DNA of 64,000 nucleotides from Flaccisagitta enflata (GCA_965153355.1 OZ231127.1:34906001-34970000), one strand, 5' to 3'; positions 52,221 to 64,000 are shown, counted from the stretch's first letter. Notes: generated by a model from the sequence alone, not told the origin. Numbers and translations: made by a program.

Positions 52221-53160
52221 ACGGACGGACAGACAGACAAAACCTCTTTTAGAGTCGTTAGTCCCCGGTTTGAAGACAAGAAAATTCTAATCCCCTCACT
52301 GGCACACGTTTTCATCTATGATGTCTTGCCATATACATGCTGGATGAACTAAAACAGTAGGAGAATAAGCCATTTGCATTTTGCAAGCAGTAAAATTGGA
52401 ATTTTAGCTATGCGACCCCCGAGCACCTTGTATTCCCCCTTCTTGCTCAATCTTTACAGGCACCTTCTATTTTTATTCATTTTGTCGAACCATCATTACG
52501 TCGGTACGTCGGTACGTCGGTCCATCGGTCCATCAGTCCAATCGCCGCAAAAACGGTGATGTTTGAGTCAAAGCCATTCTGGAGGTCCTCAGAAGGAAAT
52601 TGTAGGTCCAGCTTGATTGTTCGAACCGTTTTCTGTTTGCTTATAAAGTTATAATGCTTGAAATGCTTGAAATGTTCTCATGAACTTCTTCCCTATCGTC
52701 ACGCTAAACTGCCTCCTGTCGCTTGACGAATGGCGTGGAGCAGGTTTTCACAATAGGGATTAATAGGGATTAATAACACAAAACAAAACACAGCAGTATC
52801 AATTATGATCATGTGCAGACAAGGTTAGCACTCTAAAAGATCGCGTGGGTAAGTGAAAAAAAGTACATATGTACTCTAATCTGTATCTCTTTGAAGGCTT
52901 TCTCGGGTTTCCACAAGAATAGAGGAAAGGGAAAGACAGACTCTCACCAAAAAAGGGGAAAAATATGAGAGATACATAAAGAGATTGAACTGGGGATGAA
53001 TAGAAATGGCGGGAAGAGAAGATAACTACCGAAAAAAGGGCGAGAAGCCTCAGCGGTACCCGATCTTTTCATAGTCATATACAGCGGGAACTCGATCTTC
53101 TCATATACAGCGGGAACCCGAGTTGACAACCTGGAAGGAATTGGGTAAATTCCATGGCTT
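52221..53160. other. No gene recognised
   Basis: Contains GGTACGTCGGTACGTCGGTCC (52503) simple-core sequence. Otherwise unique-looking. Confidence 0.4.
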
Positions 53161-53162
53161 TA

Positions 53163-53310
53163 TAATCGCGTGCATGCGACTCTATAACCCGCTATGTCGG
53201 TCCGTCGGTCGGTCCATCGGTGCGCGTTAACTTTTTCAGCGTTCGGTTTTCATCACTGCCCCTGCCCACCTGCACGCGACTTCGGTAGCTGTGTAGCCGG
53301 CCTTGTTTTG
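53163..53310 (+). mobile_element. Hairpin-ended family, shortened copy
   Basis: ATCGCGTGCATGCGACTCTATAACCCGC...TGCACGCGACTTCGGTAGCTGTGTAGCCGGCCTTGTTTT with an internal deletion compared with the copies at 53.9-54.3 kb. Confidence 0.8.
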
Positions 53311-53868
53311 AGCGGCCCGCTCTCATTTTGCAGTCTTTTTTCGCTCTCTAGCTTTTCAGATGTTGTCCTACAAAGTTATAATTCATATTTTGGGAAAAAG
53401 AATGATACTGAAATAATGACTTAAACCTTCTCTCTCTTGAGAATCAGGTCTATCTAATCGGTCCATCAGTCGGTCTGTTAATCGGTCCGTTGGTCGGTCC
53501 ATCCAGCAGTCTCTTTTCGCGTTTTCCTCCTTGGATCAAACTTCCGCGACGGTTGCCTTGTTTCATAGATTTGTGTTTCACACAACAAAGTTAATGAAGA
53601 GGTAAAAGAAAGTGAGAAAAAAAACTCTCATACATACAAACTTCCCCTTTCAGAGCCATCGCCGAAAAAGGAAAGAAACAAAGCGGCGGTTGGCTACCGG
53701 CAAGTAAAGCCAAGAAAAAGAAGAAAACGAAAACGCAGGAGAACAAAAGAAAGAGAAAGGCGGTGGAGGAGGAGAGGGAGTAGGAGGAAGGAAAGGTGTC
53801 GTTGGCGAAGAAAAGGATTCTAGCAAATCTTGGTAAACAAGGCCAAGTAGGCCAACAATGCGTCCTTT

Positions 53869-54345
53869 GTTAATGAACATCTTTTTAAATAAATGTTTTT
53901 AGTCGCGTGCACGCGACTCTACACCCCGCTTTGTCCGTCGGTCAGTCGGTTGGTCAGTCGGTTGGTTGGTCACACTATTTTTTTCATGATTTTTATTTTT
54001 GGACCTCACTGCTCCTGCCCAAATGGTCTGGTGACCTCAAATATGGCCCCTGCCTACCCGCACGCGACTTCGGTAGCCGTGTATCCGGGCTTGTTTGTTA
54101 ATGAACATCTTTTTAAATGTTTTTAGTCGTGTGCACGCGACTCTACACCCCGCTTTGTCCGTCGGTCGGTCGGTTGGTCAGTCGGTCACACTTTACTTTT
54201 TTTTATGATTTTTATTTTTGGACCTCACTGCTCCTGCCCAAATGGTCTGGTGACCTCAAATATGGCCCCTGCCCACCCGCACGCGACTTCGGTAGCCGTG
54301 TATCCGGCCTTGTTTGTTAATGAACATCTTTTTAAATAAATGTTT
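53869..54345 (+). mobile_element. Two tandem hairpin-ended family copies (reference copies)
   Basis: Copies at about 53899-54096 and 54121-54315. Consensus: TTTTTAGTCGCGTGCACGCGACTCTACACCCCGCTTTGTCC, a GGTC/GGTTGGTCA core, ACTGCTCCTGCCCAAATGGTC, ATGGCCCCTGCCCACCCGCACGCGAC, then TTCGGTAGCCGTGTATCCGGCCTTGTTT. The start holds a perfect 16-bp palindrome GTCGCGTGCACGCGAC; GCACGCGAC near the far end repeats half of it. The flank GTTAATGAACATCTTTTTAA appears three times (53869, 54097, 54316), so element plus flank was duplicated in tandem. No coding capacity. Structure is compatible with a non-autonomous Helentron/DINE-like element or an unusual MITE. Confidence 0.85.
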
Positions 54346-54479
54346 TTTGGATAGTTGTTTATAAATGAATGAATAACTGAATGAATAACTGAATGAATGA
54401 ATGAATGAATGAACGATTTAGTGGTAAAATAAGTTAAAGAGTATATCGGTGCCACTTTTTAGAAGAAAAAGCCTTAGAT

Positions 54480-54562
54480 AATGCAATTTTAGGGTTGGCG
54501 TGACCAGCAGACCAACAGACGGTCACGACCTCTTATACAGATGCGATGACGCATCTAAAAAA
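54480..54562 (-). mobile_element. Hairpin-family fragment, GATGCGTCATCGCATC subfamily
   Basis: GACCAGCAGACCAACAGACGG core followed by CTCTTATACAGATGCGATGACGCATCTAAAAAA. The terminal palindrome differs from the main family but the TAAAAA end is kept. Related ends at 33690, 34190, 47504 and 48165. Confidence 0.55.
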
Positions 54563-55232
54563 GCTTCGCCGGCGATGACGCGCGCCATTAACTTGAAATG
54601 AACGAGAAGTTTTGTATAACAAAACAATAAAGGTCCTTAATCTTTCATAAGGAGCGACATCAGACAAAAATCGGTTTGGGCCGGTTTTTCATAGGTGTAA
54701 AAGAAAAAGTAAATCAGGTTGTATCATGATACTGAAGCATGGGAAAAGCTGGTTATCGCACCGAGTTACACAATGGAGTTTCCATGCTGGTGAAATAAAA
54801 AGGCAAAAAAGAAAAAAAGAAATTTATAATACATTTCTAGTTTATAAATTCCAGTGTCATTGAGATTCCAGTGTATTTTCAACTATTCTAATTTAATTAG
54901 GCCGGTGAGATCGTGCTTGTGGGCAAGGACAGTGATGCGAACACCGCCAACAAGTATTGCTTACAGATTACTATCAGTATTACTAATCAACAAACATAGC
55001 GGGTTATAGAATTTAGAGCCTAAGAAGACTAAAAAGGTGTCCGTCGCCCGTGGCCTTAGTGGTTGTAACGTCTCCCTTAATCACAGTCACTAAAGCAGAA
55101 AGCCAAGTTATTCGGGGCTGACCTGTCCTTGAGACTTCTTGCTCTTCACACCTTTGAAGGAAGGTCGGTTTGACATTGAGCAGAAGCTTTGACGTGACGA
55201 AACACGAACATGTTAATTGACATTTCCCTTTT

Positions 55233-55235
<3 letters not shown>
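54563..55235. other. No gene recognised
   Basis: Includes a 5'-half tRNA-like stretch (GCCCGTGGCCTTAGTGGTTG, 55047) with no matching 3' half. Confidence 0.35.

Positions 55236-55313
<78 letters not shown>
55236..55313 (+). repeat. (GA)n microsatellite
   Basis: About 78 bp of pure GA. Confidence 0.98.
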
Positions 55314-55316
<3 letters not shown>

Positions 55317-55329
55317 TTATCAATGTAAT

Positions 55330-55578
55330 GTACTGCATTGCTGCTCATGGGTAGCATCTAAAAAGTTAAAAGGCTTATATTTGTCCAAGCAAGTCAAGGA
55401 GCCGCGATTGGCGAAAGGTATTGGTGAATGGTATTGGCGTTCTCGAATTGCAGAGTCTAAGGACTTTTTTAGGAGTTTCAGACGTCTCCTGAGTCCTGAC
55501 AGCCAAGTGACCAGTGAGCAGACCCAAGAAAATGATACAGGAAAGAGTAGGGAAGTCAACTTGGCCGAGCTCTTTTAG
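55330..55578 (+). CDS. Possible exon, unknown product
   Basis: After the (GA)n array a non-repetitive frame of about 83 codons runs to TAG 55576-55578. It is rich in Lys, Arg, Glu and Ser (KKLKGLYLSKQVKEPRLAKG; SPDSQVTSEQTQENDTGKSR). No ATG outside the array, no clear acceptor, no family. The minus strand is also open here, which lowers confidence. Confidence 0.2.
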   Translation, partial: VLHCCSWVASKKLKGLYLSKQVKEPRLAKGIGEWYWRSRIAESKDFFRSFRRLLSPDSQVTSEQTQENDTGKSREVNLAELF

Positions 55579-56190
55579 GAAGCGATCAAAAAAACAATGT
55601 TTGAATTTCCTTCTTGCGTTTAAGAGGGTCCCACGAAGCTTGTATGCAAAAATAATGTTACAGTGAATGATTCTGTATCACATATTGCAGCGATCATCAT
55701 GGGATTGATCTTTTTTCTCTAAAAAATTGAGTGATAAATCTCTGAGACAATGATATCCTAAAGATAAGGCTTTAAAAGCCAAACCAGGTCCAGGTAAGGT
55801 AAGGTAAGCTACCTACTGAATCCCCAAAGTCTGCTGATTCCAAATCTATTTTTATTTTAGTTCTGTGACGACGCCCTGAGGCGCCATGAGCAAAGAAACA
55901 GCATACGTCATTCATATAGAAAATAAACGAAGATCTCTGAAAAGAGTTTCATTCAGAATGAATATAACAAATTGTCAGTTGAAAACGCGACAGGAATGTT
56001 CTGAGACACTTTTATGAAGTTATATTAATTGTATAACCTCTATTCGCGAAAACCCTATCATATGATACATCAAATGAAAGCTGAGACTATTCTCAAGCTG
56101 ATGATGATCAGAACATGACGTTTTGAGAAAATGTAAGTTTTTGATTTACATTACTAGAAAGAGAAAAAGGCGAAGTAAAGAAAACATGGA
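55579..56190. other. No gene recognised
   Basis: AT-rich, with a (GGTAA)n-like patch at 55793-55808. Confidence 0.4.
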
Positions 56191-56191
56191 C

Positions 56192-56378
<187 letters not shown>

Positions 56379-56419
56379 GCGGATAAAGCCTCTTGTAGAG
56401 TCGCGAGTCCGCGACTGTA

Positions 56420-57200
56420 GACATCAAAACAAACAAACTGGAATAAGGGAAAACAAATCGAGACGATAAAGAGTGATGAAATGGACTGAAGGAATAAGAT
56501 AGAAATAACCATAAAAATGAATGAAAAAAGGGAAAATAAACACAACGGCGAAATGGGGAAAGAAGAAAGACGGAAGCGCCACCGTCTCTGATACATTCGC
56601 ACAAGTCAACAGAAAGAGAACTATAGTTAGTGGCATCTGCCATAATGTGGTCCGCCGTAACTTGAATTAGTATAAAGTATTCATAACATGTAGAGTAAAC
56701 TGGTTCGTGTGACACACATGGGTTGTATGGCATAACAGGGTGTCCCATAAATTTTGGTAAAATTTAGGAAAGAACATCCAAGAACTATTCTCAGATGATT
56801 ATTTCATTACAAACTCACGCATCATTGAAATTTGTCTTCTTTTTTCTAACATAAAGATTGGTTGTTAATTAATATTCATTACCACACAGGCAGCAAGAAT
56901 CAATAAAATGGGATCTGTACCATGCAGGAAAGGTTCATCTACAGTGGTCTTGAGAAAATTGGCTTTGAAGGACAAAAGAAAATAGATGGTATCTTTTGGA
57001 ATATTTCAGCGGATTTCTTTAATGCTTAGATCCAATTTTGAGCCAGTAGAGTAGACCTGCTTAAATTATGTATATCCCCTTATTTGTTGACCTTGTCGGA
57101 ATACCAAATTTGATGTCATGGTTAACTATATGGTCACTCTCCTTTACCACTTTTCTCCGGTAAAAATCCAGTAAAACTGGAAAGTTGGTTTAAGCATAAC
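56420..57200. other. No gene recognised
   Basis: Unique-looking AT-rich sequence. Confidence 0.4.
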
Positions 57201-57204
57201 TCCT

Positions 57205-57422
57205 ACGTTTTTAGTCGCGTTCTACGCGACTCTACACCCCGATTTGTCGGTCCGTCCGTCCGTCGGTCCATCCGTCTGTCGGTCCGACACACTTTACTTT
57301 ATTTGGGTTGTTGCGGTTTTTGGCCTCACTGCTCCTGCCCAAATGATCAAGCGACCTCAAATACGGCCTCTGCCCCCCCCCTCCGCACGCGACTGGGGTA
57401 GCCGTGTATCCAGCCTTGTTAA
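57205..57422 (+). mobile_element. Hairpin-ended 200-bp family copy
   Basis: TTTTTAGTCGCGTTCTACGCGACTCTACACCCCG, an expanded GGTCCGTCCGTCCGTCGGTCC core, and end CGCACGCGACTGGGGTAGCCGTGTATCCAGCCTTGTT. A poly-A run follows at 57453-57490. Confidence 0.85.
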
Positions 57423-57450
57423 ACCAGGAAAGTGCTCATAAGAAGACGTT

Positions 57451-57491
<41 letters not shown>

Positions 57492-57739
57492 AACAACACA
57501 ATTTTGTGAGACACATTGGAGAATTCTAGTTTGTGTGAAACACTTTGGACGTACATATAAGTACTACATAAGCAGAAAATTCTGAACACTTAGTGTTACA
57601 CAATCGTAAAGCATGCAATACGATAAAAGAAGTAAATAAAGCATAGGAGCTAAGAAATTTCGTGGATCTTTTCTTCTTATCCTTCTTTTCTAGTTAGTAG
57701 TGATTTTTTACACGGAGCATTGTGAGCTATGGTTTGTGA

Positions 57740-58240
57740 TTTTTAGTCGCGTGAACGCGACTCTAGAAGCCGCTATGTCGGTCGGTCGGTCTGTCGGTCG
57801 GTAACTTTTTTGAAATATAGGCTTTATAGTCGTTTTAAAGGTTATTGAAGGTTTTAAAAGGTAATTATAGGTAATTTTTGGTAATTATAGGTAATTTCAG
57901 GTAATTTTAGGTAATTATAGGTAAATATAGGTATTTTAGTAATCTGTATCATATAAGTCAGAAAAGTTGTCTCGGACTATAAATTGAGGTAATTGTAGGA
58001 AATATAGGAAATAATGGGTAATTATAGGTGATTATAGATAATTTATGGTAATCTTATGTAATTGTAGGTAATTATAGGTATTTACAGGTAGTTGTAGGTA
58101 AATGTGGGTAATTATAGGAAGATATAGGTATTTAGTTATCTTCATTATCTTTATCACCTTAATTACCTTAATTACCTTTTTTACCTTTATTACCTTTATT
58201 ACCCTTATTACCACGCGACTAAGGTTTGTTGACCTTGTTT
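57740..58240 (+). mobile_element. Hairpin-ended family copy with an expanded (GGTAATTATA)n core
   Basis: TTTTTAGTCGCGTGAACGCGACTCTAGAAGCCGC with GGTCGGTCGGTC, then about 280 bp of GGTAATTATA-type units and about 70 bp of the complementary sense (AATTACCTTAATTACC), ending CCACGCGACTAAGGTTTGTTGACCTTGTTT. Confidence 0.8.
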
Positions 58241-59795
58241 ACATGGAGCATTGTTGCCAACAAAATTTTTAAGTTAAAAAACATACCATAATGGAGACTG
58301 TGCTGAGTGTCCTCATCACACTAGCGTTGAAAGACAGCATTGTCGCTTCTTCCCATATTTAATTTGTCTCACAGCTCGCTTAACTCTTTTTGTTCATGTT
58401 TTTCTGCATTTTTAGAAAAAAATAATCATATATTAATTTTTCTATTCGTTTGTTTATTCATCTATTCATTCACTTTTTTTTATCCATTTGCTCTTGTCTT
58501 TTTGCATCACCCTGCTTAGTTCCTCACATTCTATCTCCTTTTCCCCCCGTCTTTGTTCTCTCTCGATTCAATTTCTTCGCCACTTTGGCTTGTTCAACTC
58601 ATCATCGCCATCCGTTGGATATCCTCCCAAACGTTTTCATGGTTTGACGGATGGATGGATGAGTTGATGCGATGGATGGACGCGCTCGAGCGCCGGCCTT
58701 CTGCCTCAAGTCATTTCTCATCATTTACAGCCGCTATCGGACGCGCCGACTGAGAGGTCTCGAGATCGGAACCCAGCATTAGATCAAAATGGTTTGAACA
58801 ACGGTATTATATGATAAGCATCGCTGCCCTGGCTGCTGATACAAAATGAACTATGCTTTGGACAGCGGCTCTAAAGGATCGATGTCTTAAAGAACACTAA
58901 GTTTTTTTTTCTAGATGACTGTTTATTTGTCCATCCCCCTTGTTGACCACATTGTCTTCTAAAACCTGCAATTATGCCAGTTTGACTTGACACCAGACGT
59001 TGAGTCCTCAGCTACAGTCTATGAGACCTTAAATCAGCCCTTACAGACACAAAAACAGCCATAAAAATGCTGCCCTTCCATGCCTTAAATAACCATCCTA
59101 AAATTCAAATCTGCCCTCTTAGGTGTCTCTTCTGAACAACTCGAGATTCATCCTCCTATTTTCTGTTAAAGCTGCTAACCCCTATTTTGCTAATACTTAT
59201 AACACTATTATAGCTGATAATTCCCGGTAGTGCAATAGGTACCGCTGATCTACCGTGACCTTTGGATCAGTTCTTTTTGCTCTCTATTCAACTAAAAGTC
59301 TTTTTTGCGCCGAACCTCACACCCAGTCTACCTCCTCAACAGCAACCCTCACTTACTGCCCTCCACCTGCAACTATAATCTCTCCACCCTCAACCCTCTA
59401 CCAACCCCCTCCTATCTTATTGGGTTATGTCTGAGAGCGAAAGCAGGACGGAGGAAATTTTGGCGCAGGAAATAACCAGATTAAGGAAACAACAGCTAAG
59501 CAAAAGAAGAAAAAACAAAATAAAGAAGCGAGAACCCATATCACAGCTTAAAGCAGTGGTAAACGATGCGCGTTGTAGTTTCAATGATACCCCGCCTTTT
59601 CTGTCATCTCGGGTAGATAATAAATACTGGCAGGGAGGAAAAAGAGATATGAAAATGGGGTAAAAAGCCTTAAAACTTTTAATAGAATCAATGGATATAT
59701 TTAGAAAATGGCAAAAGAATACAAGGAATATGATCAGATGAACGAAGAATTGAATGAATTAATGGATGAATAGATTTCTAGTGAATGGAAGGACG
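58241..59795. other. Mostly unannotated sequence
   Basis: A relic of the minisatellite hairpin family lies at about 58825-59115 (GGACAGCGGCTCTAAAGGATCGATGTC; TCTGCCCTCTTAGG). One coding-like frame is listed separately. Confidence 0.4.
59427..59662 (+). CDS. 78-codon ATG open frame, unknown product
   Basis: ATG at 59427, stop ending at 59662 or 59663. The composition is Glu/Arg/Lys-rich and non-repetitive (MSESESRTEEILAQEITRLR, then KRRKNKIKKREP). It is preceded by a C-rich stretch with no clear promoter. It could be a short exon with a basic region or a chance frame. Confidence 0.2.
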
Positions 59796-59799
59796 AATG

Positions 59800-60100
59800 A
59801 ATAAATGGATGAATGGATGAATGAATGAATGAATGAATGAATGAATGTATAAATGAATGAATAAATGAATGAATAAATGAATGAATAAATGAATGAATAA
59901 CTGAATGAATGAATGAATGAATGAATGAATGAATGAATGAATGAATGAATGAATGAATGAATGAATGTATGATTGAATGAATGAGCCCTGATTCAGCTGA
60001 AACAAGTGTTGGTTTCTACATTTTCATTTCTTTCTTATGAATGAATGAATGAATGAATGAATGAATGAATGAATGAATGAATGAATGAATGAATGAATGT
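59800..60100 (+). repeat. (GAAT)n arrays
   Basis: Tetranucleotide GAAT/GAATGAATAAAT at 59800-59985 and pure GAAT at 60038-60100, separated by about 50 bp of unique sequence. Related shorter runs occur at 33597-33632 and 54364-54415. Confidence 0.97.
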
Positions 60101-62045
60101 ATGGATATATACAATACGCAAAAGCACCAGCGGAAACTGTAAGGAATGATGAAGTGATTGACAATGGAAGCATGGTGGGTGGACCGTTTAACCGACAAAG
60201 CGACGCGTCTACCGATGGACATAAGTCACATAACTCACACGACCTCTTACTACTTTTTAAAGACGCACTTTTCAGAACCAACAATAATCAATGGCTTTTG
60301 TCACGCTAACCCGACCATGGACGGGATGAAATTCATCAAATTTACATGATTGAAAATTGAACAAAACCATATGTCATCATGTAGCTTACCTATTCTTACA
60401 TATGAATCCATACTTGGATTTTCTTAAGTACGCTCATTTTTCATGCAAATTAGGCTTAAATAGATATTGTTGGCAATTTTATCACTAGAAAATTTAGCTA
60501 AATACAACTAAGAAATCAATATGACAGTAAAATTCTTATTGATAAGGTTCAAGCAAACATGTGAGATCATGTTTCTGAAATTTTTTTGAATTTTTTTAGT
60601 TTTTTAAAAAAATCTCTATAAGTACCATTTCTGGCTGGGTGGGCTGTTGGAAGAAAATTTGTTTTCCCCAAGCTCTTTTTTATGCCAGTGACGAGGAATC
60701 TTTAAAGGAAGCTTCATGAAAAATTTCAACCAAATCGGACAATTACTTTAGAAGTTATGCCATTTTTTTATTTTTTCATCTGGTAGGCTGGTTGGTCTGG
60801 TTGGACTGCTTGACATTCTGTAGGTCGCATCAGAATTTAGGCAAAAGACCCTCTTGGTCTAGGTATCAACCATGCAAAATTTCAATGGGCTAGCTCAAAC
60901 CGTTCCTGAGATATGCCAATTTCAATTTTAAGAAATTTTATCAAATTAAGACACAAAAGCATTGCGCATTTGTGTGAGGAGCGCTGTGTGGAAACAAAGA
61001 ATTAACTACGACGATCGTCCGACGAGCGTATCAATTCTGTTCACACTTCGAGGACCAACAAAATGTAAAATTTCATTGTGGCTTAACGCTTGGGAGTTAA
61101 GATTTCAAATTATCAGGGTATGATCAAAATTTCACGCTCTTTCACATGGTGTTGTCAGTTTTCATGTGAATTGTGTCACTTTGACACAACAGTTGCACGA
61201 TCCGCCATGATGGGAAAAAACTAGTAAAGATGACTAATCGAAAAAAGATGATATTTTGTTATTTTCTACTTTGGCCAAGTCCTTCGGCCCCGAATGTTGA
61301 AAAAAAATTAGTTCGAATTTATCTCTAGTATGAAAATAATAAATAAATATGTTATTATTTACTATAGAATACAAAGGGGGTCATAAAAGTTACAGGATCA
61401 TCTAGGATCCGCGCCGTTTCGCTTTCCTACATGTTTTACATCGTTCATATCACTTACGCGGAGATTACTTTGATGCGCGCGCTGTCGGAAATGAAATTCA
61501 ACTGAGAGCCGGCCAGATTTCCAATTACTCAATTATACAAATCAGCGCTAAGTTAGCATGTCTTTTCCTTCTTATATCATGGTACATAAGTAAGGAAAGT
61601 GAGTTGCAACAACTAGGTAACTCATCTTATTATTGGTATTTAATTTCTGGATATTTTCTCGGACGACTAAGCTTGAATGTCTTTTGTTCGGCTCGGTAAT
61701 TTAAGAAGCCCCGGAGCAGGAAGCCCCGAGTGAACGTGAGAAGCCCCAAGTGGATATGAGAAGCCCCAGGATATAAGAAGCCCTCAGTGGATGTGAGATG
61801 CCCCTCGCGTCTTAGCGTTCTACCGGCGTTTGGATCAGCTTAACCGGCATTTCGTTCTCTCGTTTACGTTCACTCGCCGTTCGCCTCACCATTATCTTTT
61901 TCAGCACCTATTATTAAAACTGGATTCAATATTTTCTTACCCTATCTCTACGTTTTAATTTTTCTACGTTTCTATAGAAATGTAGATCTACAATTTTTCT
62001 TGTCCCCAACCCCGAAATAAAGTGATACATACGTGCTCAGCATCA
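60101..62045. other. No gene recognised; dispersed-repeat copies
   Basis: 60640-60915 is an inverted diverged relative of the 162-bp satellite (TTTCAACCAAATCGGACAAT; GGTAGGCTGGTTGGTCTGGT). A short AGAAGCCCCRAGTGGATRTG repeat of about four units lies at 61705-61805. The rest is AT-rich. Confidence 0.5.
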
Positions 62046-63064
62046 ATCAATCACCCGCAAGTGTCATCTAACCCCCAAAAGCATCAACTACCCCCCGCAA
62101 GTGTCAACTACCCCTGCAACTGTCAACTACCCCAACAAGTGTCGACTACTCCCAACAAGTGTCAACTACGCTCTGCAAGGGTCAACTACCCCCCATAAGT
62201 GTCAACTACCCCCCCCAAGTGTCAACTACCCCCCCAAGTAGCAACTCCCCCCCAAGTGCCAACTACCCCCCCTCAAATGTCGACTACCCCCCGCAAGTGA
62301 CGAGTAACCCCCCCCAGCAAGTGTCAACTACCCCCACAAGTGTCGACTACCCCTGCAAGTGTCATCTACCCCCCTTAAGTGTCGACTACTCCCAACAAGT
62401 GTCAATTACCCCCAACAAGTGTCAATTACCCCCCGCAAGTGTCAACTATCCTCAGCAAGTGTCAACTATTCCCAGCAAGTGTCAACTACCAATAATAGTA
62501 CCAGTGTCAACTACCCCAAGTGTCAACTACCCCCCCCCAAGTGTCAACTACCCCGCAAGTTCAACTACCCCGCAAGTGTCAACTACCCCTGCAAGTGTCA
62601 ACTACCCCGCAGGTGTCAACTACCCCCCGCAAGTGTCAACTACCCCCGCAAGTGTCAATTACCCCCAACAAGTGTCAATTACCCCCCGCAAGTGTCAACT
62701 ATCCTCAGCAAGTGTCAACTATTCCCAGCAAGTGTCAACTACCCCCCGCAAGTGTCAACTACCCCCCGCAAGTGTCAACTACCCCCCGCAAGTGTCAACT
62801 ACCCCCCGCAAGTGTCAACTACCCCCCGCAAGTGTCAACTACCCCCCGCAAGTGTCAACTACCCCCCGCAAGTGTCAACTACCCCCGCAAGTGTCAACTA
62901 CCCCCCGCAAGTGTCAACTACCCCCCAAAGTGTCAACTACCCCCATCAAGTGTCAACTACCCCCTGCAAGTGTCAACTACCCCCTGCAAGTGTCAACTAC
63001 CCCCCCCAAGTGTCAACTACCCCCACAAGTGTCAACTACCCCCCACAAGTGTCAACTACCATCA
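62046..63064 (+). repeat. 17-18-bp minisatellite, about 55 copies
   Basis: Unit AAGTGTCAACTACCCCCCGC with C-run length variation. The central part (62740-62890) is almost perfectly homogeneous at 18 bp; the edges are degenerate. Frames of 182-328 codons reading VNYPPQVST or KCQLPPAS are translations of this array, and all three plus frames are open, so no protein is inferred. Confidence 0.97.
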
Positions 63065-63748
63065 TTGAATGAGCCTGCTTCCAATTTCTGTTTGCATCAA
63101 ATAATTTCCAACTTATCTCACATTTTTCTTGAATATCAATTCTAAGTAATATTTATATGATGGCGTCCCATAAAGTATGAGGCAAATTCATAGAAAAAAG
63201 GTAATATATGATGTCTTTAATCATGTTTCCAAGGAGACATGAAATTTTACTAAGCATTGATTTCTTGCCTTAATACGTTTGAAAAAGCTCCCATAGTTTG
63301 AGTGAAAAAGAAGTATTCATGAGTTTTTCCGTGGCAACTTCTGTTGCAAATACAAACCCCAAATGAAAAAAAAACAAGGGGCGCCATCCTGGGAATCATG
63401 ATGTGTAACAGTTTATCTCGATCTTTTGTCATGTTGCCATCTTGATTCCTGGGTTGGAGCCTTGTTCTTACTCCTACGTCAATTTCATTTGCATAAAGCA
63501 GTCACATCCGTGGTTGGACAAAATCTCTCTTTCCACATTACCCTATCCTGGATGAACAAGAAATTCTTAAGTACACAAATTTGTCAAGAAACTCTACTTC
63601 AACTCAACTCATTAAGGATGAACTCTACTTCTGTGCTTCATTTGCAATTATGAAAGTGAAAGAAAATAGTTTATTTCAGCTCAGAAAATAGATCAAAATG
63701 AAAATTTGGAGGTGGGTGGGGAGGGGGCAAAGGTCAAGCTTAGGAGGA
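63065..63748. other. No gene recognised
   Basis: AT-rich unique sequence with short frames only. Confidence 0.4.
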
Positions 63749-64000
63749 TTTGATGGACTGTGTAGGTGGCTTTAGTGGGATAAAGGGGCGTTAGGTGGTT
63801 TTTTCCCATCAGGGTGGTATTTGATGGACTGTGTAGGTGGCTTTAGTGGGATAAAGGGGCGTTAGGTGGTTTTTTCCCATCAGGGTGGTATTTGATGGAC
63901 TGTGTAGGTGGCTTTAGTGGGATAAAGGGGCGTTAGGTGGTTTTTTCCCATCAGGGTGGTATTTGATGGACTGTGTAGGTGGCTTTAGTGGGATAAAGGG
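63749..64000. repeat. 71-bp satellite running off the right edge
   Basis: The landmark TGATGGACTGTGTAGGTGGC recurs at 63751, 63822, 63893 and 63964 with identical intervening sequence. Confidence 0.97.

Noticed and set aside
55045-55130. tRNA-like 5' half (GCCCGTGGCCTTAGTGGTTG)
   Set aside because: No matching acceptor stem, anticodon stem or T-loop follows. At best a SINE relic.
62159-63145. 328-codon frame rich in VNYPPQVST
   Set aside because: Lies entirely on the 17-18-bp minisatellite. The three plus frames are alternately open and encode the same words with no ordinary start or splice context.

Overview
The window reads as nuclear DNA of an invertebrate animal. It contains one clear intron-bearing gene with GT/AG splice sites, is rich in AT, and is packed with long di-, tri- and tetranucleotide arrays, minisatellites, satellites and fold-back (inverted-repeat) elements. 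No bacterial operon, RNA gene, CRISPR array or viral gene is visible. The species cannot be named from the sequence. A precursor for Trp-containing, C-terminally amidated amphipathic peptides would suit an arthropod or another marine or soil invertebrate, but that is a guess.

The one well-supported gene lies at the left edge (about 419-2203, plus strand). Three small exons encode an acidic, helix-prone propiece. A large final exon then encodes five near-identical 21-residue cationic peptides and a divergent sixth. Each is followed by Gly plus a dibasic site (amidation and cleavage), and all but the last are separated by acidic spacers. The peptides resemble the N-terminal helix of cecropins. 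The gene is a tandem antimicrobial (or venom/neuropeptide) polyprotein whose signal-peptide exon must lie left of the window.

From 2.5 to 13.3 kb there are fold-back elements (2545-3095; 4640-6150, inserted in a 123-bp satellite; 11760-13275 with a nested element), a 162-bp satellite (8.7-9.6 kb) and a 13-bp minisatellite (9.6-10.1 kb). A 3,985-bp non-autonomous hAT-like element with an 8-bp target duplication spans 14038-18022. It appears to split an older open reading frame, and several short coding-like plus-strand tracts follow up to 26.3 kb among (GA)n and (CA)n tracts.

From 20 to 37 kb there are several TA-flanked miniature elements, a 1-kb palindrome (29575-30560) and the first members of two dispersed families. 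One family is a roughly 200-bp element ending in a 16-bp palindrome with a GGTC-type simple-repeat core. The other is a long hairpin element with an inverted 21-bp minisatellite core. From 41.0 to 47.3 kb a giant inverted repeat encloses a cluster of the second family; a second large inverted repeat (49.0-52.2 kb) encloses three more. The right end carries a tandem duplication of the 200-bp family, (GAAT)n arrays, a 17-18-bp minisatellite (62.0-63.1 kb) and a 71-bp satellite that runs off the window.

Apart from the peptide-precursor gene, protein-coding content is weak. Most long open frames are translations of simple repeats. The remaining coding-like tracts are listed at low confidence.
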